Shown in pieces: positions 1 through 9,642 of a stretch of DNA of 64,000 nucleotides. The notes under the pieces were generated by a model. It had not been told where the DNA came from. It ran no database searches and saw only the letters and a program-made list of their open reading frames with translations. How positions within the stretch are numbered: position 1 is the first letter of the stretch; each line of letters opens with the position of its first letter. The stretch comes from ENR-C587 sp942493235. GTDB taxonomy: Bacteria > Bacteroidota > Ignavibacteria > Kapaibacteriales > UBA2268. The position numbers and the translations under genes were made by a program. Location of the stretch: NCBI GenBank assembly GCA_942493235.1, contig OW818676.1, positions 2,232,001-2,296,000 on the forward strand, read 5' to 3'.

Positions 1-72
1 AACAGTTTTTCGACAGATAACAATTGCTCCAAGTCTCTGATGAGGTTGTCTAAATTAATAATATTGCCAAAT

Positions 73-153
73 CGTCATTCTGAGTGTAACGAAGAATCCA
101 GAATTATCAATAAGTTAGCTTTGTCTGGATTCTTCACTTCGTTCAGAACGACA
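73..153. repeat. Dispersed palindromic (MITE/REP-like) repeat, copy 1
   Basis: Imperfect inverted repeat with 29-base arms at 74-102 and 124-152 (about six mismatches). It is preceded by a GAGGTTGTCTAAA box near 43 and followed by TTTTAGACAG near 156, which could be outer terminal repeats. The same unit recurs near 15638-15713 in a rearranged form and at 22982-23060. No coding sequence lies in 1-310; this gap holds only this repeat and the two hairpins listed next. Confidence 0.75.
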
Positions 154-196
154 AATTTTAGACAGTCTTATGGAAGTCTATTTTAACTTTCAACAT

Positions 197-232
197 TCTA
201 CCAATGTTCAACTGCTAATGATGTTGGAAGAA
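197..232 (-). repeat. REP-like hairpin of the CAACATC-GTTA family
   Basis: Read on the minus strand this is CTTCCAACATC-ATTAG-CAGTTGAACATTGGTAG, a copy of a hairpin element found repeatedly in this window (12292-12317, 23433-23463, 60358-60393, 60451-60484, 60763-60792). It is always intergenic. Half copies at 23491-23505 and 60266-60291 flank the proposed mobile element. Confidence 0.7.
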
Positions 233-234
233 TA

Positions 235-261
235 GCCGCACTACGCAGAGTATAGTGCGGC
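235..261. repeat. Hairpin with 12-bp stem and AGA loop
   Basis: GCCGCACTACGC, loop AGA, GTATAGTGCGGC. It sits three bases after the REP-like hairpin, as a related 11-bp hairpin does at 12323-12347. The upper stem differs between copies by paired changes, so the structure is kept while the sequence changes. It has no T-run, so a simple terminator is unlikely. Confidence 0.7.
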
Positions 262-310
262 TGGCGTGCATATTCCTATCTCCCAATTCCCAATATCTAA
301 ACCCGAACCC

Positions 311-3300
311 CTATTTTAAGATCATAAATACTTTAGTGTCAGTAATGGACGGGGTTCTCATAATCAGCATATACTGACCAGAAGATAAATCCTGTACAGA
401 AATAGTAATTGATTTAGTTCCCGGCTCATTGTTACTACCAAGCTCAATTGATTTAATTAGTTCACCAAGAGTATTAACTAATTGTATTTTAGTTTCACCT
501 TTTTCTATAATACTGAAATTAATCGTTACATTATCATTAGCAGGATTAGGGATAATAGACTTAAACAATGCTATTCCCGTTGAATTTAACAGCCTATTAC
601 CACCCTCAGAGCATACATCGTTTAAGCATAGGCTACCGTTTTCTTTTATAAGCACAACCTCTTGGTCGCCCTCCCAAATTACTGTATCAATATCGATTAC
701 AGTACAAGTATCATTGCCCAAAGTAGCAATAAACGGCATATCTTTCATAATTCCGTATGCAGAATCAATACCGGAGCTAAAAGTAATAGTTCGACGATTG
801 TCATCGATAATATCATCAAGCAATTCAAAATCTGGAACTAATAATGTAGAATTAAAACTGATTTTAGCAGTGAAATTTTTCTTAGTGCCATCGCTAATTA
901 GGTTTTCGGAATCTTTTAGCAAAAGCGAAATATAAAAGTGTTCGCTAGTATTTTTCCTATACTCAGGAATCGATACTGTTGATTTAGCTATCAAAATTTC
1001 TGCACTTAACACTTTAACGAGATACGAAACTGAGTCTGTGCATTGATTAGAGTTAGTAATTTTGTAAGTAATGATTACAGTTCCGACTTTGTTTCCGCTA
1101 AGCAATCCATTTTGATTAATCTCGGCAATTAATTCATCAGAACTTGACCAAACTCCTCCGGTACTGATATTAGTTAATTGAATAGTCGAACCAACTTTGA
1201 CCTTATCCAAGCCGCTAATCGGACTAATTTCCGGTAATTCATTAACTACTACTGATAATTGCTCTGATGATTTAGAGCAAGCAGTACTAATAATTGTTTC
1301 GGTTAGATCAACAGTTGCAATTCCGGCAATATTCCAAATTACATATATAGAATTAGTGCCTTGTCCACTATATATTGTGCCAGAATTATCTATCTGCCAA
1401 TTATAATTAATTGCATTTTCTTCAGCTACATAATAATTAACGGTATCTCCCTTACAAACGCTTGCCTGACCATAAATAATTGTTAAAGCAGGCAAAGGAT
1501 TAACTGTAATAGTTAACTGCTCGGCAGATTTAGAACATCCGCTTATAGCAATTGTTTCGGTAACATCAACTGTAACAGTGCTTATACTACTGATTGAATT
1601 AAATGCCACACTAATCGAATTAGTGCCCTGACCGCTAATAATCTGTGCATTACCGTTAATTTCCCAATAATAAGAACTGCCGATGGTATTGAAAACAGAA
1701 TAGACAAGTGTTTCATTTGCACAAACATTTTCACTTCCATTAATTGTAGATATAGTAGGGAGTGGGTTAACAGTTACAACAAATTGTTCGGTAGTTTTAT
1801 TACAACCAGTTGCGTTAATAGTTTCGGTTACATTAACATTGGCTGAGCTTGAATTATTCCAAATTACTTTAATTGAATTTGTGCCCTGACCGCTAACAAT
1901 CGTGCCATTATCGGTTACTAACCAATTATAAGAATTACCGGTTACAAAAGATGTTTGATAAGTAAGAGTTTCCCCTATACAAACTATATTATCACCAATT
2001 ATATTTGGAGTAGGCAATGGATTAACTGTAATTGTAACTGCAGTCCGTGTACTGCTTTTACAATTGCTCAGAGGGTCACGAGCTTGAGCAAAGTAAGTAC
2101 CGGGAGTGGTCGGAGTAAAACTTATTCCGGTTGATAATAATGTCATTGAATTAGCAGTTGCAAACCAATCAACAACTAACCCTGAACCTACGCTCGCTGT
2201 AATAGGCGGAATTGGGTCACCGGAGCAATACTCCTTATTACCACCGCTAATAGGAGCAGTAAGAGGCGGACAATTGCAATCAGGAGCGGTTACGGATAAT
2301 GAATTTTCACAAGTATTTGTGTCTGTTACTGAAAGTACAATGTCTGTCCCCGCCGGAACATCTGTTATCGACCAAATATTAGCTGAAGTGTTGGTAGCAA
2401 TACCTGAAGAAGAAATCAAAATTCCCGAAGAAATATCTACTTCCATATAATATGATTTTAAATCATTAGTACAAGTCGGCAAGCCGGTAACTTCAATATC
2501 CGGCAGAGGATTAATGACTACTTTAACTTGGTCTGCTGATTTTGAGCAACCATTTGAAATAATTGTCTCATGAACATCTACTGTACCCACTCCCTGATTC
2601 CACCAAGTAACAGTAATACTATTTGTACCTTGACCGGAGAGTATTGTTCCATTGCCGGTAACAGTCCAATTATAAGAATGCCCAATAAGGGAAATCACAT
2701 TATAAATTACAGTTTCACTATTGCATACTACACTATCACCCATAATTTTCGGGGTAGCTAATTGAATTAGTGTAATTGAAATTGCTGTTCTGTCATTGCT
2801 TACACAATTGGTAATTGTATCTCTTGCTTGAGCATAATAAATGCCGGAGGCAGTTGGAATATACGAATTGCCGGTTGACAATAAGACTCCACCTGTTAGG
2901 GTACTATACCAGTCAACCACTTGATCGGAATTAACCGTAGCAGAAATAGGTGGAACCTGCTCACCTTCGCAGTATTCTTTATTCCCGTTACTTATTGGAG
3001 CATTAATATTAGGGCAACTGCAATCTGGAGCTGTAACTTCAATAGATTCAGTGCATAAGTTAGCACTTGTAACTGTTAAAATAATGTTTATTCCTGAAGG
3101 TACATTTTTAACCAACCATATATTACCTACTTTTCTATTGACTGTACCACGTGAGCTAATTACTGTATCGGTGCTAATTGTAACTTCCATATAATAAGTT
3201 AGCAAATCAGGAGAGCAAGTAGGCTGAACAGCAAAATTAATTGTAGGAGCAGCAAGTACATTAACATTCAACTGATTAAGAACTCTTGTGCATCCGGTGT

Positions 3301-6300
3301 TTTCAATTGTTTCGGAAATATCGACCGTACCGGCACCGGCTGTGTTCCAAACTACGTTGATTGAATTCGTCCCATCTCCGGTAAGTATTTCACCGTTAGC
3401 CGATATTATCCATTGATAATCATGTCCGCTTGTCAATGGTATCAAATAAGTAACAGTGTCTCCGGAGCATGCACTTGAAGGACCGGAAATCACATTTAGA
3501 GTTGGTAAAGGATTGACTGTAACATTCAATTGAGCAGCTTCATCGTAACATCCAGTAGCTGTAATTATTTCAGTTACATTTACATGGCATATACCGGCTG
3601 TCCCCCATGTTACGGTTATCGAATTCGTGCCTTGTCCGGAGTTAATTACGCCATTATTATTTACAGACCAATTATAAGTATTTCCGTTTACATTATTAAC
3701 GCTATATGTAACAATATCGTTTTCACAGGCTATACCGTTTCCAATTATTATCGGGTTTGGTAAAGGATTGACAGTTAAAGTAATTGGAGTTCTTGTATTG
3801 CTTTTGCAATCAGATACCGGCTCTTGCGACTCGGCATAATATGTGCCCGGAGCAGTCGGAGTAAAGCTATTACCTGTAGCCAAGACTGTAGTTCCACCGG
3901 CAGAACTATACCAATTAATTAGCATGCCTGAAGCAGCACTTGCTGTAATTGCAGGAATTGCATCTCCTTGGCAATATGCTACATTACCAGCACTAATAGG
4001 CTGAGCAATTGGCGGGCAGTCGCAATTGGGTGCTGATACCGGAATAGAATTAATGCAACCAAAAGCATCAGTTACTGTAACAGTGATATTAGTACCGGTT
4101 GGTACAGAACTAATTGTCCAGACATTACCATTAGTATTGGTAACGGAACCGGCTGAGCTTGTAACAGTACCGGAGCTAACGGTTACAGAAAGGAAATAAG
4201 TTAATAAGTTTTCTGCACAATCAGGCGGATTACTTATATTTATCGTTGGTAGCGGATTAATTGTTACTATTAATTGATTAGCAGCTTTTGAACAGCCCGA
4301 AGAAGTTATTGTCTCGGTTACATTAATAGTAACGGTACCGCTTGCTCCCCAATGCACCGTAATAGTATTAGAGCCTTGACTACTGCTTATAGTGCCATTG
4401 CCATTAATTGTCCAGTTATAAGTATGCCCGGTTACATTTGGTACACTGAAAGTTGAGTTACCATTTGCACAAGTAATTATTGGTCCGTTGATTGTAGTCA
4501 ATGTAGGCAGCGGACTTACTGTAACTAATAATTGAGTGGCGGCTTTAGCACATCCGGTTGCCGATATAGTTTCTATTAAATCAACTGTAGCTGCACCATT
4601 GTTTCTCCATACTACATTAATCGAATTAGTACCCTGCCCTGATAGGATAGTACCATTTGAATTAACTGCCCAATTATAAGTATCTCCGTTAACAAATGAC
4701 ACGTTATAAGTAACCGTGTCTCCGATACAAACTATATTCGGACCACTGATAGTTGATAAGTTAGGAATAGGATTGATAAGTACGTGTAATTGAACTGCCG
4801 GTCTTGGACAGCCGGTTGATACTATATATTCCGTAACATCTACCCAACCTTCACCCGGTGTATTCCACCTTACATTTATTGAGTTTGTGCCCTGTCCTGA
4901 TACTATTTGACCAAGAGAATTTAATACCCAAGTATAAGAATGCCCCATTACATTAGGCAATGAATAAGTAGATATATTAGATTGACATACCACTAAAGGA
5001 CCATTAATAGATTCTAACAAAGGCAGTGGATTAATATAAACTAAAAAAGATGCTGCTGAATTAACGCATCCGGCTGCTGTTGTTTGGGTTAGATTGATGT
5101 AAGCTAACCCGGGCTCTCCCCAAGCAATACTAATTGAATTTGTACCTTGACCGGCTACTATAATACCATTGCCATTAATTGACCAAGTGTATGTACTTCC
5201 CGGTATATTTGTAACATTATAATTAAGTATTTCTCCGGAGCAAACATAATTATCGCCACTAATCACCGGATTAGGTAAAGGATTCACGGTAACTATAACC
5301 GGCACTCTTGAATCACTAACACAATTAGTAACAGTATCAATTGATTGGGCATAATATGTACCGGGAGCATAAGGAGCATAAGTATTTCCGGTCGCTAATA
5401 ATACTCCACCTGTGGCGGCACTATACCATGCTACTATTTGCCCTAATCCTGCACTTGCCGATATAGTCGGGATAGGAGTACCGAAGCAATATGAAACATT
5501 TCCACCGCTAATCGGTACACCAACCGGAGGGCAAGCACATGCGGGAGAAGGCACAAGTATAGAATTTGAGCATCCGTTTGAATTATTTACTGTAACGGTA
5601 ACATTAGTCCCCGTTGGCACAGCTGAAATCAACCATATATTCCCGGAAGTATTGGTGGAATTACCGGCAGAGCATACCACTGTACCCGAGCTGACCGTTA
5701 CCGATAAAGAATAAGTTAACAAATTAGCTGCACAGACAGGAGTACTGCTAATTACAATAGTTGGTTGCGGATTAATAGTAATCGACAATTGCAAAGCTGT
5801 TTGCGAACATCCGGCAGATGATGAAGTCTCGGTTACTCCTAATGTTACCACCCCCGGAGTATTCCATAATACGGCTATTGAGCTGGTGCCTTGACCGGCT
5901 AATATCTGTCCGTTTGTAATAAGTTCCCAATTATAAGTATTTCCGGGAGAGTTCTGAACTGAATATACAGAAACGCTACCAACGCAAACTGTAAGCGAAC
6001 CGGTAATCCCCCCTATCAATGACAATGAATTTATTGTTACATTTAATGGAGCTGCTGCTTTAGAGCATCCGGTAGAGCTGATAGTCTCGGTTACATTTAT
6101 AGTGCCTGTACCTGAATTACCCCACACTACGGTAATAGCATTTGTACCCTGACCGGCAATCATAGAACCGTTACCATTGACTATCCAACTGTAAGTATCG
6201 CCGATTACTTGTGAAACAGAATAAGTAACAGTATCGCCGGAGCAAACCTCATCTATACCAATAATCAATGGATTGGGTACAGGATATAAAGTAACACTTA

Positions 6301-8119
6301 TAGGTGTTCTGGTATTACTAATACAATTTGTTAAAGGGTCAAAAGTTTGTGCATAATAAGTTCCCGGAGCAGTTGGAATATAGCTATTGCCAGTAGCTAA
6401 TATACTACCGGCTACAGGAGTGTTAAACCATTGGACAACAAATCCGCTACCTGCTGTTGCGGTGATAGTTGGGATAGGCTCTCCAAAACAGTATTCCACA
6501 TTACCACCGCTAATCGGAGGAGCAATTGAAGGACAATTACAAATCGGTGCTGTTATAGCTAATGTATTCGTGCAGCCGTTAACATCGGTTACAGTTAATG
6601 TAATATTGTTTCCGGAAGGAATTGACTGTATAGACCATATATTTCCTGAACTGTTAGTAACAGTACCGTAAGTACTGGTTACTACGCCACTATTTACCGT
6701 AACAGATAGGAAATAAGTCAACAAATTTTCCGCACAATCAGGTTGAGTACTTATTACAATAGTAGGTTGCGGATTAACTGTTATATTTAACGGAGTAGCT
6801 GCTTTTGAGCATCCCGAAGAAACAATTGTTTCGGTAACATTGATTATTGCAGTCCCGCTAACTCCCCAAATCACATTAATTGAATTTAAACCTTGCCCGG
6901 AACTAATGCTTCCATTGCCGCTAACTGACCAAATATAAGAATGCCCCATAACATAAGGAACAGTATAAGTGGTTATTGAATTAGCACATACCGATATAGG
7001 TCCGTTAATATTGGTCAATGTAGGCCGAGGGCTTATAGTAACCGATAAAGGAGTAGCTGCTTTTAAGCAACCTGTAGCAATTATTGTTTCGGTAACATTT
7101 ATAATGCCTGTTCCGGCACTGCCCCAAATCACATTAATTGAGTTTGTACCCTGCCCGGACAATATTGCTCCGTTTGAATTTAATGTCCAGTTATACGAGT
7201 GCCCGGCAACATTTGCAACACTATAATTAATAGTATCGCCCAAGCAAACTATAGTCGAACCACTGATGGTAGTTATATTCGGCAATGGATTTATTTGTAC
7301 CGATAGCTGAGTAGCTGAACTTGAGCATCCGGCAGGGCTGGTCTCTGTTACATTTAATTGACCGACTCCTGCAAAATTCCATATTACGGAAATTGAGCTT
7401 GTCCCTTGACCGGATACTATTACGCCATTTGAATTTATTAGCCAATTATAAGTATCTCCCGATACATTTGCTACCGAATATATAGTAGTAGTACCGACAC
7501 ATACGGGATTGAGACCTGTAATGGTAGTTAAATTTGGTAGTGTATAGACAGTTATTTGTTTAGTAACAGTATTGGTTCCGCAATTAGTTGTAATCGAATA
7601 AGTAATTGTAACGGTTCCAGATGTAATTCCGGTTACTAACCCTGTACTACTTATAGTGGCAATTCCTGAATTTGAACTGCTCCAAGTCCCGCCCGTTAAA
7701 GTATTATATAAATTAATAGTAGAACCTGCACATAGAGAGCTTGGTCCGGAAATCGGAGGTACAGATAGGGCAGGAATAACAGTTACTAATATTGTATCTC
7801 TATCAACACATCCTAATGAATCTACTGTCAGGATATAAGTAGTAGTGATTTCCGGATTAACTGTAATTTGTGGTAAAGTACCGATAACAGTTGTTGTATT
7901 TGCTATTCTCCAACTGTAAGTATTGCCGACATTGCCGGCAGAGCCTATCAATACCGGATCGCCACAGTCAATAGTTTGGTCCGGTCCGGCATTAGCAATT
8001 AGCTTTGGTATATTGAGAATTGCCGTTGAAGCGTATCCATCGCCTGAACCACCGGTATATTGTGCAAATGTTCCAACACAATTTATTAGCAAGCATATAG
8101 CAACTATTATCTTTTTCAT
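311..8119 (-). CDS. Giant secreted adhesin-like protein with PKD/Ig repeats and T9SS sorting domain
   Basis: 2602-residue cell-surface or secreted protein. It opens with a signal peptide (MKKIIVAICLLINCVGTFAQ). A PKD-like domain (about 36-115) and a BIG2-like domain (about 117-192) follow. Next comes a long array in which the PKD-like motif SGQGTNSI-x-V-x-W occurs 15 times in units of about 80 residues. The array is interrupted five times by an Ig-like unit (C-x-CP, then ISGGN-x-x-YC-x-G). A second BIG2-like domain (about 2300-2370), a cohesin-like stretch (about 2373-2505) and a T9SS C-terminal domain (from about 2521, IIPNPANDNVTINF) end the protein. The C-terminal domain should direct export across the outer membrane by the type IX system. 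It is the last gene of an operon with 8162-9631 and 9643-11808. A role in adhesion is inferred from architecture only. Confidence 0.9.
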   Translation of the reverse strand: MKKIIVAICLLINCVGTFAQYTGGSGDGYASTAILNIPKLIANAGPDQTIDCGDPVLIGSAGNVGNTYSWRIANTTTVIGTLPQITVNPEITTTYILTVDSLGCVDRDTILVTVIPALSVPPISGPSSLCAGSTINLYNTLTGGTWSSSNSGIATISSTGLVTGITSGTVTITYSITTNCGTNTVTKQITVYTLPNLTTITGLNPVCVGTTTIYSVANVSGDTYNWLINSNGVIVSGQGTSSISVIWNFAGVGQLNVTETSPAGCSSSATQLSVQINPLPNITTISGSTIVCLGDTINYSVANVAGHSYNWTLNSNGAILSGQGTNSINVIWGSAGTGIINVTETIIATGCLKAATPLSVTISPRPTLTNINGPISVCANSITTYTVPYVMGHSYIWSVSGNGSISSGQGLNSINVIWGVSGTAIINVTETIVSSGCSKAATPLNITVNPQPTIVISTQPDCAENLLTYFLSVTVNSGVVTSTYGTVTNSSGNIWSIQSIPSGNNITLTVTDVNGCTNTLAITAPICNCPSIAPPISGGNVEYCFGEPIPTITATAGSGFVVQWFNTPVAGSILATGNSYIPTAPGTYYAQTFDPLTNCISNTRTPISVTLYPVPNPLIIGIDEVCSGDTVTYSVSQVIGDTYSWIVNGNGSMIAGQGTNAITVVWGNSGTGTINVTETISSTGCSKAAAPLNVTINSLSLIGGITGSLTVCVGSVSVYSVQNSPGNTYNWELITNGQILAGQGTSSIAVLWNTPGVVTLGVTETSSSAGCSQTALQLSITINPQPTIVISSTPVCAANLLTYSLSVTVSSGTVVCSAGNSTNTSGNIWLISAVPTGTNVTVTVNNSNGCSNSILVPSPACACPPVGVPISGGNVSYCFGTPIPTISASAGLGQIVAWYSAATGGVLLATGNTYAPYAPGTYYAQSIDTVTNCVSDSRVPVIVTVNPLPNPVISGDNYVCSGEILNYNVTNIPGSTYTWSINGNGIIVAGQGTNSISIAWGEPGLAYINLTQTTAAGCVNSAASFLVYINPLPLLESINGPLVVCQSNISTYSLPNVMGHSYTWVLNSLGQIVSGQGTNSINVRWNTPGEGWVDVTEYIVSTGCPRPAVQLHVLINPIPNLSTISGPNIVCIGDTVTYNVSFVNGDTYNWAVNSNGTILSGQGTNSINVVWRNNGAATVDLIETISATGCAKAATQLLVTVSPLPTLTTINGPIITCANGNSTFSVPNVTGHTYNWTINGNGTISSSQGSNTITVHWGASGTVTINVTETITSSGCSKAANQLIVTINPLPTINISNPPDCAENLLTYFLSVTVSSGTVTSSAGSVTNTNGNVWTISSVPTGTNITVTVTDAFGCINSIPVSAPNCDCPPIAQPISAGNVAYCQGDAIPAITASAASGMLINWYSSAGGTTVLATGNSFTPTAPGTYYAESQEPVSDCKSNTRTPITLTVNPLPNPIIIGNGIACENDIVTYSVNNVNGNTYNWSVNNNGVINSGQGTNSITVTWGTAGICHVNVTEIITATGCYDEAAQLNVTVNPLPTLNVISGPSSACSGDTVTYLIPLTSGHDYQWIISANGEILTGDGTNSINVVWNTAGAGTVDISETIENTGCTRVLNQLNVNVLAAPTINFAVQPTCSPDLLTYYMEVTISTDTVISSRGTVNRKVGNIWLVKNVPSGINIILTVTSANLCTESIEVTAPDCSCPNINAPISNGNKEYCEGEQVPPISATVNSDQVVDWYSTLTGGVLLSTGNSYIPTASGIYYAQARDTITNCVSNDRTAISITLIQLATPKIMGDSVVCNSETVIYNVISLIGHSYNWTVTGNGTILSGQGTNSITVTWWNQGVGTVDVHETIISNGCSKSADQVKVVINPLPDIEVTGLPTCTNDLKSYYMEVDISSGILISSSGIATNTSANIWSITDVPAGTDIVLSVTDTNTCENSLSVTAPDCNCPPLTAPISGGNKEYCSGDPIPPITASVGSGLVVDWFATANSMTLLSTGISFTPTTPGTYFAQARDPLSNCKSSTRTAVTITVNPLPTPNIIGDNIVCIGETLTYQTSFVTGNSYNWLVTDNGTIVSGQGTNSIKVIWNNSSSANVNVTETINATGCNKTTEQFVVTVNPLPTISTINGSENVCANETLVYSVFNTIGSSYYWEINGNAQIISGQGTNSISVAFNSISSISTVTVDVTETIAISGCSKSAEQLTITVNPLPALTIIYGQASVCKGDTVNYYVAEENAINYNWQIDNSGTIYSGQGTNSIYVIWNIAGIATVDLTETIISTACSKSSEQLSVVVNELPEISPISGLDKVKVGSTIQLTNISTGGVWSSSDELIAEINQNGLLSGNKVGTVIITYKITNSNQCTDSVSYLVKVLSAEILIAKSTVSIPEYRKNTSEHFYISLLLKDSENLISDGTKKNFTAKISFNSTLLVPDFELLDDIIDDNRRTITFSSGIDSAYGIMKDMPFIATLGNDTCTVIDIDTVIWEGDQEVVLIKENGSLCLNDVCSEGGNRLLNSTGIALFKSIIPNPANDNVTINFSIIEKGETKIQLVNTLGELIKSIELGSNNEPGTKSITISVQDLSSGQYMLIMRTPSITDTKVFMILK

Positions 8120-8161
8120 AATTTCATTTTTATATTAATTGATTTTATTCATTATTTAAAT

Positions 8162-9631
8162 TTATAAACTTGAAGCACAGCGGCAACCGGCATCATATCT
8201 ACGTTCAAGAAATGGATCTACGGAAAAGTTTCTGTCGGACATAATAATACCGTATATATACAAGCCCCAGTCTCCGCCTCTAACTCCGGTGCCTGATGCT
8301 GAAGCAGGAGGCCAGTTAGTAGTATTGGAATTTCCGCTTGTAGCAAGTACTCCGTCTCCATTAATCCCTGTAAAAGCTCTTCCATTTACATTTCCCACCG
8401 ATATTAGCTGTTCCCATAAATTTCCGGTTAACTCCATAATTCCATAATAGCTTGCACCGGCAGTTTGCCTATTACTCGTGGCAGTAGCAAATATTCCGAC
8501 TCTTATGGGTCCGTCATTCGGGTTTGAACCATTAGTCCCCCAATAATTGCAATTTCCGCTTGACACACTTTCGCTTGCAGTACGGGAGTTGCTGACAGCA
8601 GCAGCTCTATTTATATAAGTAGTGCCCCAAGCATATTCATTAGCAACAGGTGTAGCGGTACCTCTCGAAGCTTTCTCGAATTCTAACTCGGTAACGGGTC
8701 TAAGCCCTGCCCAATCAGCATACGCACTGGCATCTATCCAATTAATAAAATTACAAGCAATATTCTGACCGTCATTAGCTTCGTTTAATACATTGTTATT
8801 ATTACCGTCACATCCGTAAATACCGCCCACGGATTTAATATAATGTCTTGAAACATTGAAATTATTAGGAAAGCGAGCAGTTTTTTGAGAAGGAGTTAAA
8901 GTATTTAAAAAATCAGCATATTGCTCTTGAGTAATTTCATATTTCATGCAGTAGAATGCATTATAGCCTTTCGGGAAAGATGCGGGAATAGGTCCCATCT
9001 GATCCCCTCCGTTGCCTTCGGAATCATAATAAAGATTTCCGTTATTATATCCCACGTTTATCGCACCTTCAGAATTAACTAAATATGGATTATTAGTATT
9101 ATTTGCACGGAAATTATCTATCTCAGTACCACCGCTTCCAAGATAATAAGCACCTTGAGGTACATATACCATCTCAATGGCAAATATTCTCATTTCACTG
9201 ATTTCATCACCCAAATTACAAGAAACGCCATCTGCCCCATAGTCCCAGCGAAGGTGGACACCTGTCGAAGAAAAAGTACCCGAAGAATTAGTGCTCCTAT
9301 AATAGAAAGCTCCTTTACCATCGCCCCGCACACTTAAAGTGGCGGCAGTACCTTGAGTACCGGTAGATACATTATTTGAAACTAATGAAGCATGATACCA
9401 TTTACCATCGCTAATTCTTTTGAATTTCGCAAACAGCCATAGAGCATCCCAATTATTTGGTGCGGAATTAGTCCGCCAGCTATTATCCCAACTGAGATCA
9501 AAGCGGATACTAATTTGCTCATTGGCAATATTTTGCTCGGTTAGTAGCGGAGTTACTCCAAGGCTTACATTATTAGCTTTGTTTATTCCAAAACTCAAAA
9601 GAAATAGCACTAAGATATAATGAAGTTTCAT
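8162..9631 (-). CDS. Secreted SUMF1/formylglycine-generating-enzyme-like protein
   Basis: 489 residues with an N-terminal signal peptide (MKLHYILVLFLLSFGINK). Residues about 25-155 form an extra domain rich in Trp and Ser. Residues about 160-489 are an FGE-sulfatase (SUMF1) fold, shown by the order MKYEITQEQYADFLN, FEKASRG, GIMELTGNLWEQ, RGGDWG and a terminal GCRCA. Family members either make formylglycine in sulfatases or are structural, such as the GldJ/GldK gliding lipoproteins. No sulfatase gene is nearby, so a structural role at the surface is the better inference. It lies 11 bp downstream of the OmpA gene and 42 bp upstream of the giant adhesin, in one apparent operon. Confidence 0.85.
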   Translation of the reverse strand: MKLHYILVLFLLSFGINKANNVSLGVTPLLTEQNIANEQISIRFDLSWDNSWRTNSAPNNWDALWLFAKFKRISDGKWYHASLVSNNVSTGTQGTAATLSVRGDGKGAFYYRSTNSSGTFSSTGVHLRWDYGADGVSCNLGDEISEMRIFAIEMVYVPQGAYYLGSGGTEIDNFRANNTNNPYLVNSEGAINVGYNNGNLYYDSEGNGGDQMGPIPASFPKGYNAFYCMKYEITQEQYADFLNTLTPSQKTARFPNNFNVSRHYIKSVGGIYGCDGNNNNVLNEANDGQNIACNFINWIDASAYADWAGLRPVTELEFEKASRGTATPVANEYAWGTTYINRAAAVSNSRTASESVSSGNCNYWGTNGSNPNDGPIRVGIFATATSNRQTAGASYYGIMELTGNLWEQLISVGNVNGRAFTGINGDGVLATSGNSNTTNWPPASASGTGVRGGDWGLYIYGIIMSDRNFSVDPFLERRYDAGCRCASSL

Positions 9632-9642
9632 ATAATTTATCC

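Noticed and set aside
429..7838. Several open frames on the plus strand opposite the giant adhesin
   Set aside because: They mirror the repeats of the minus-strand gene, carry no motifs or ribosome sites, and their repetition follows the PKD units; they are shadows.
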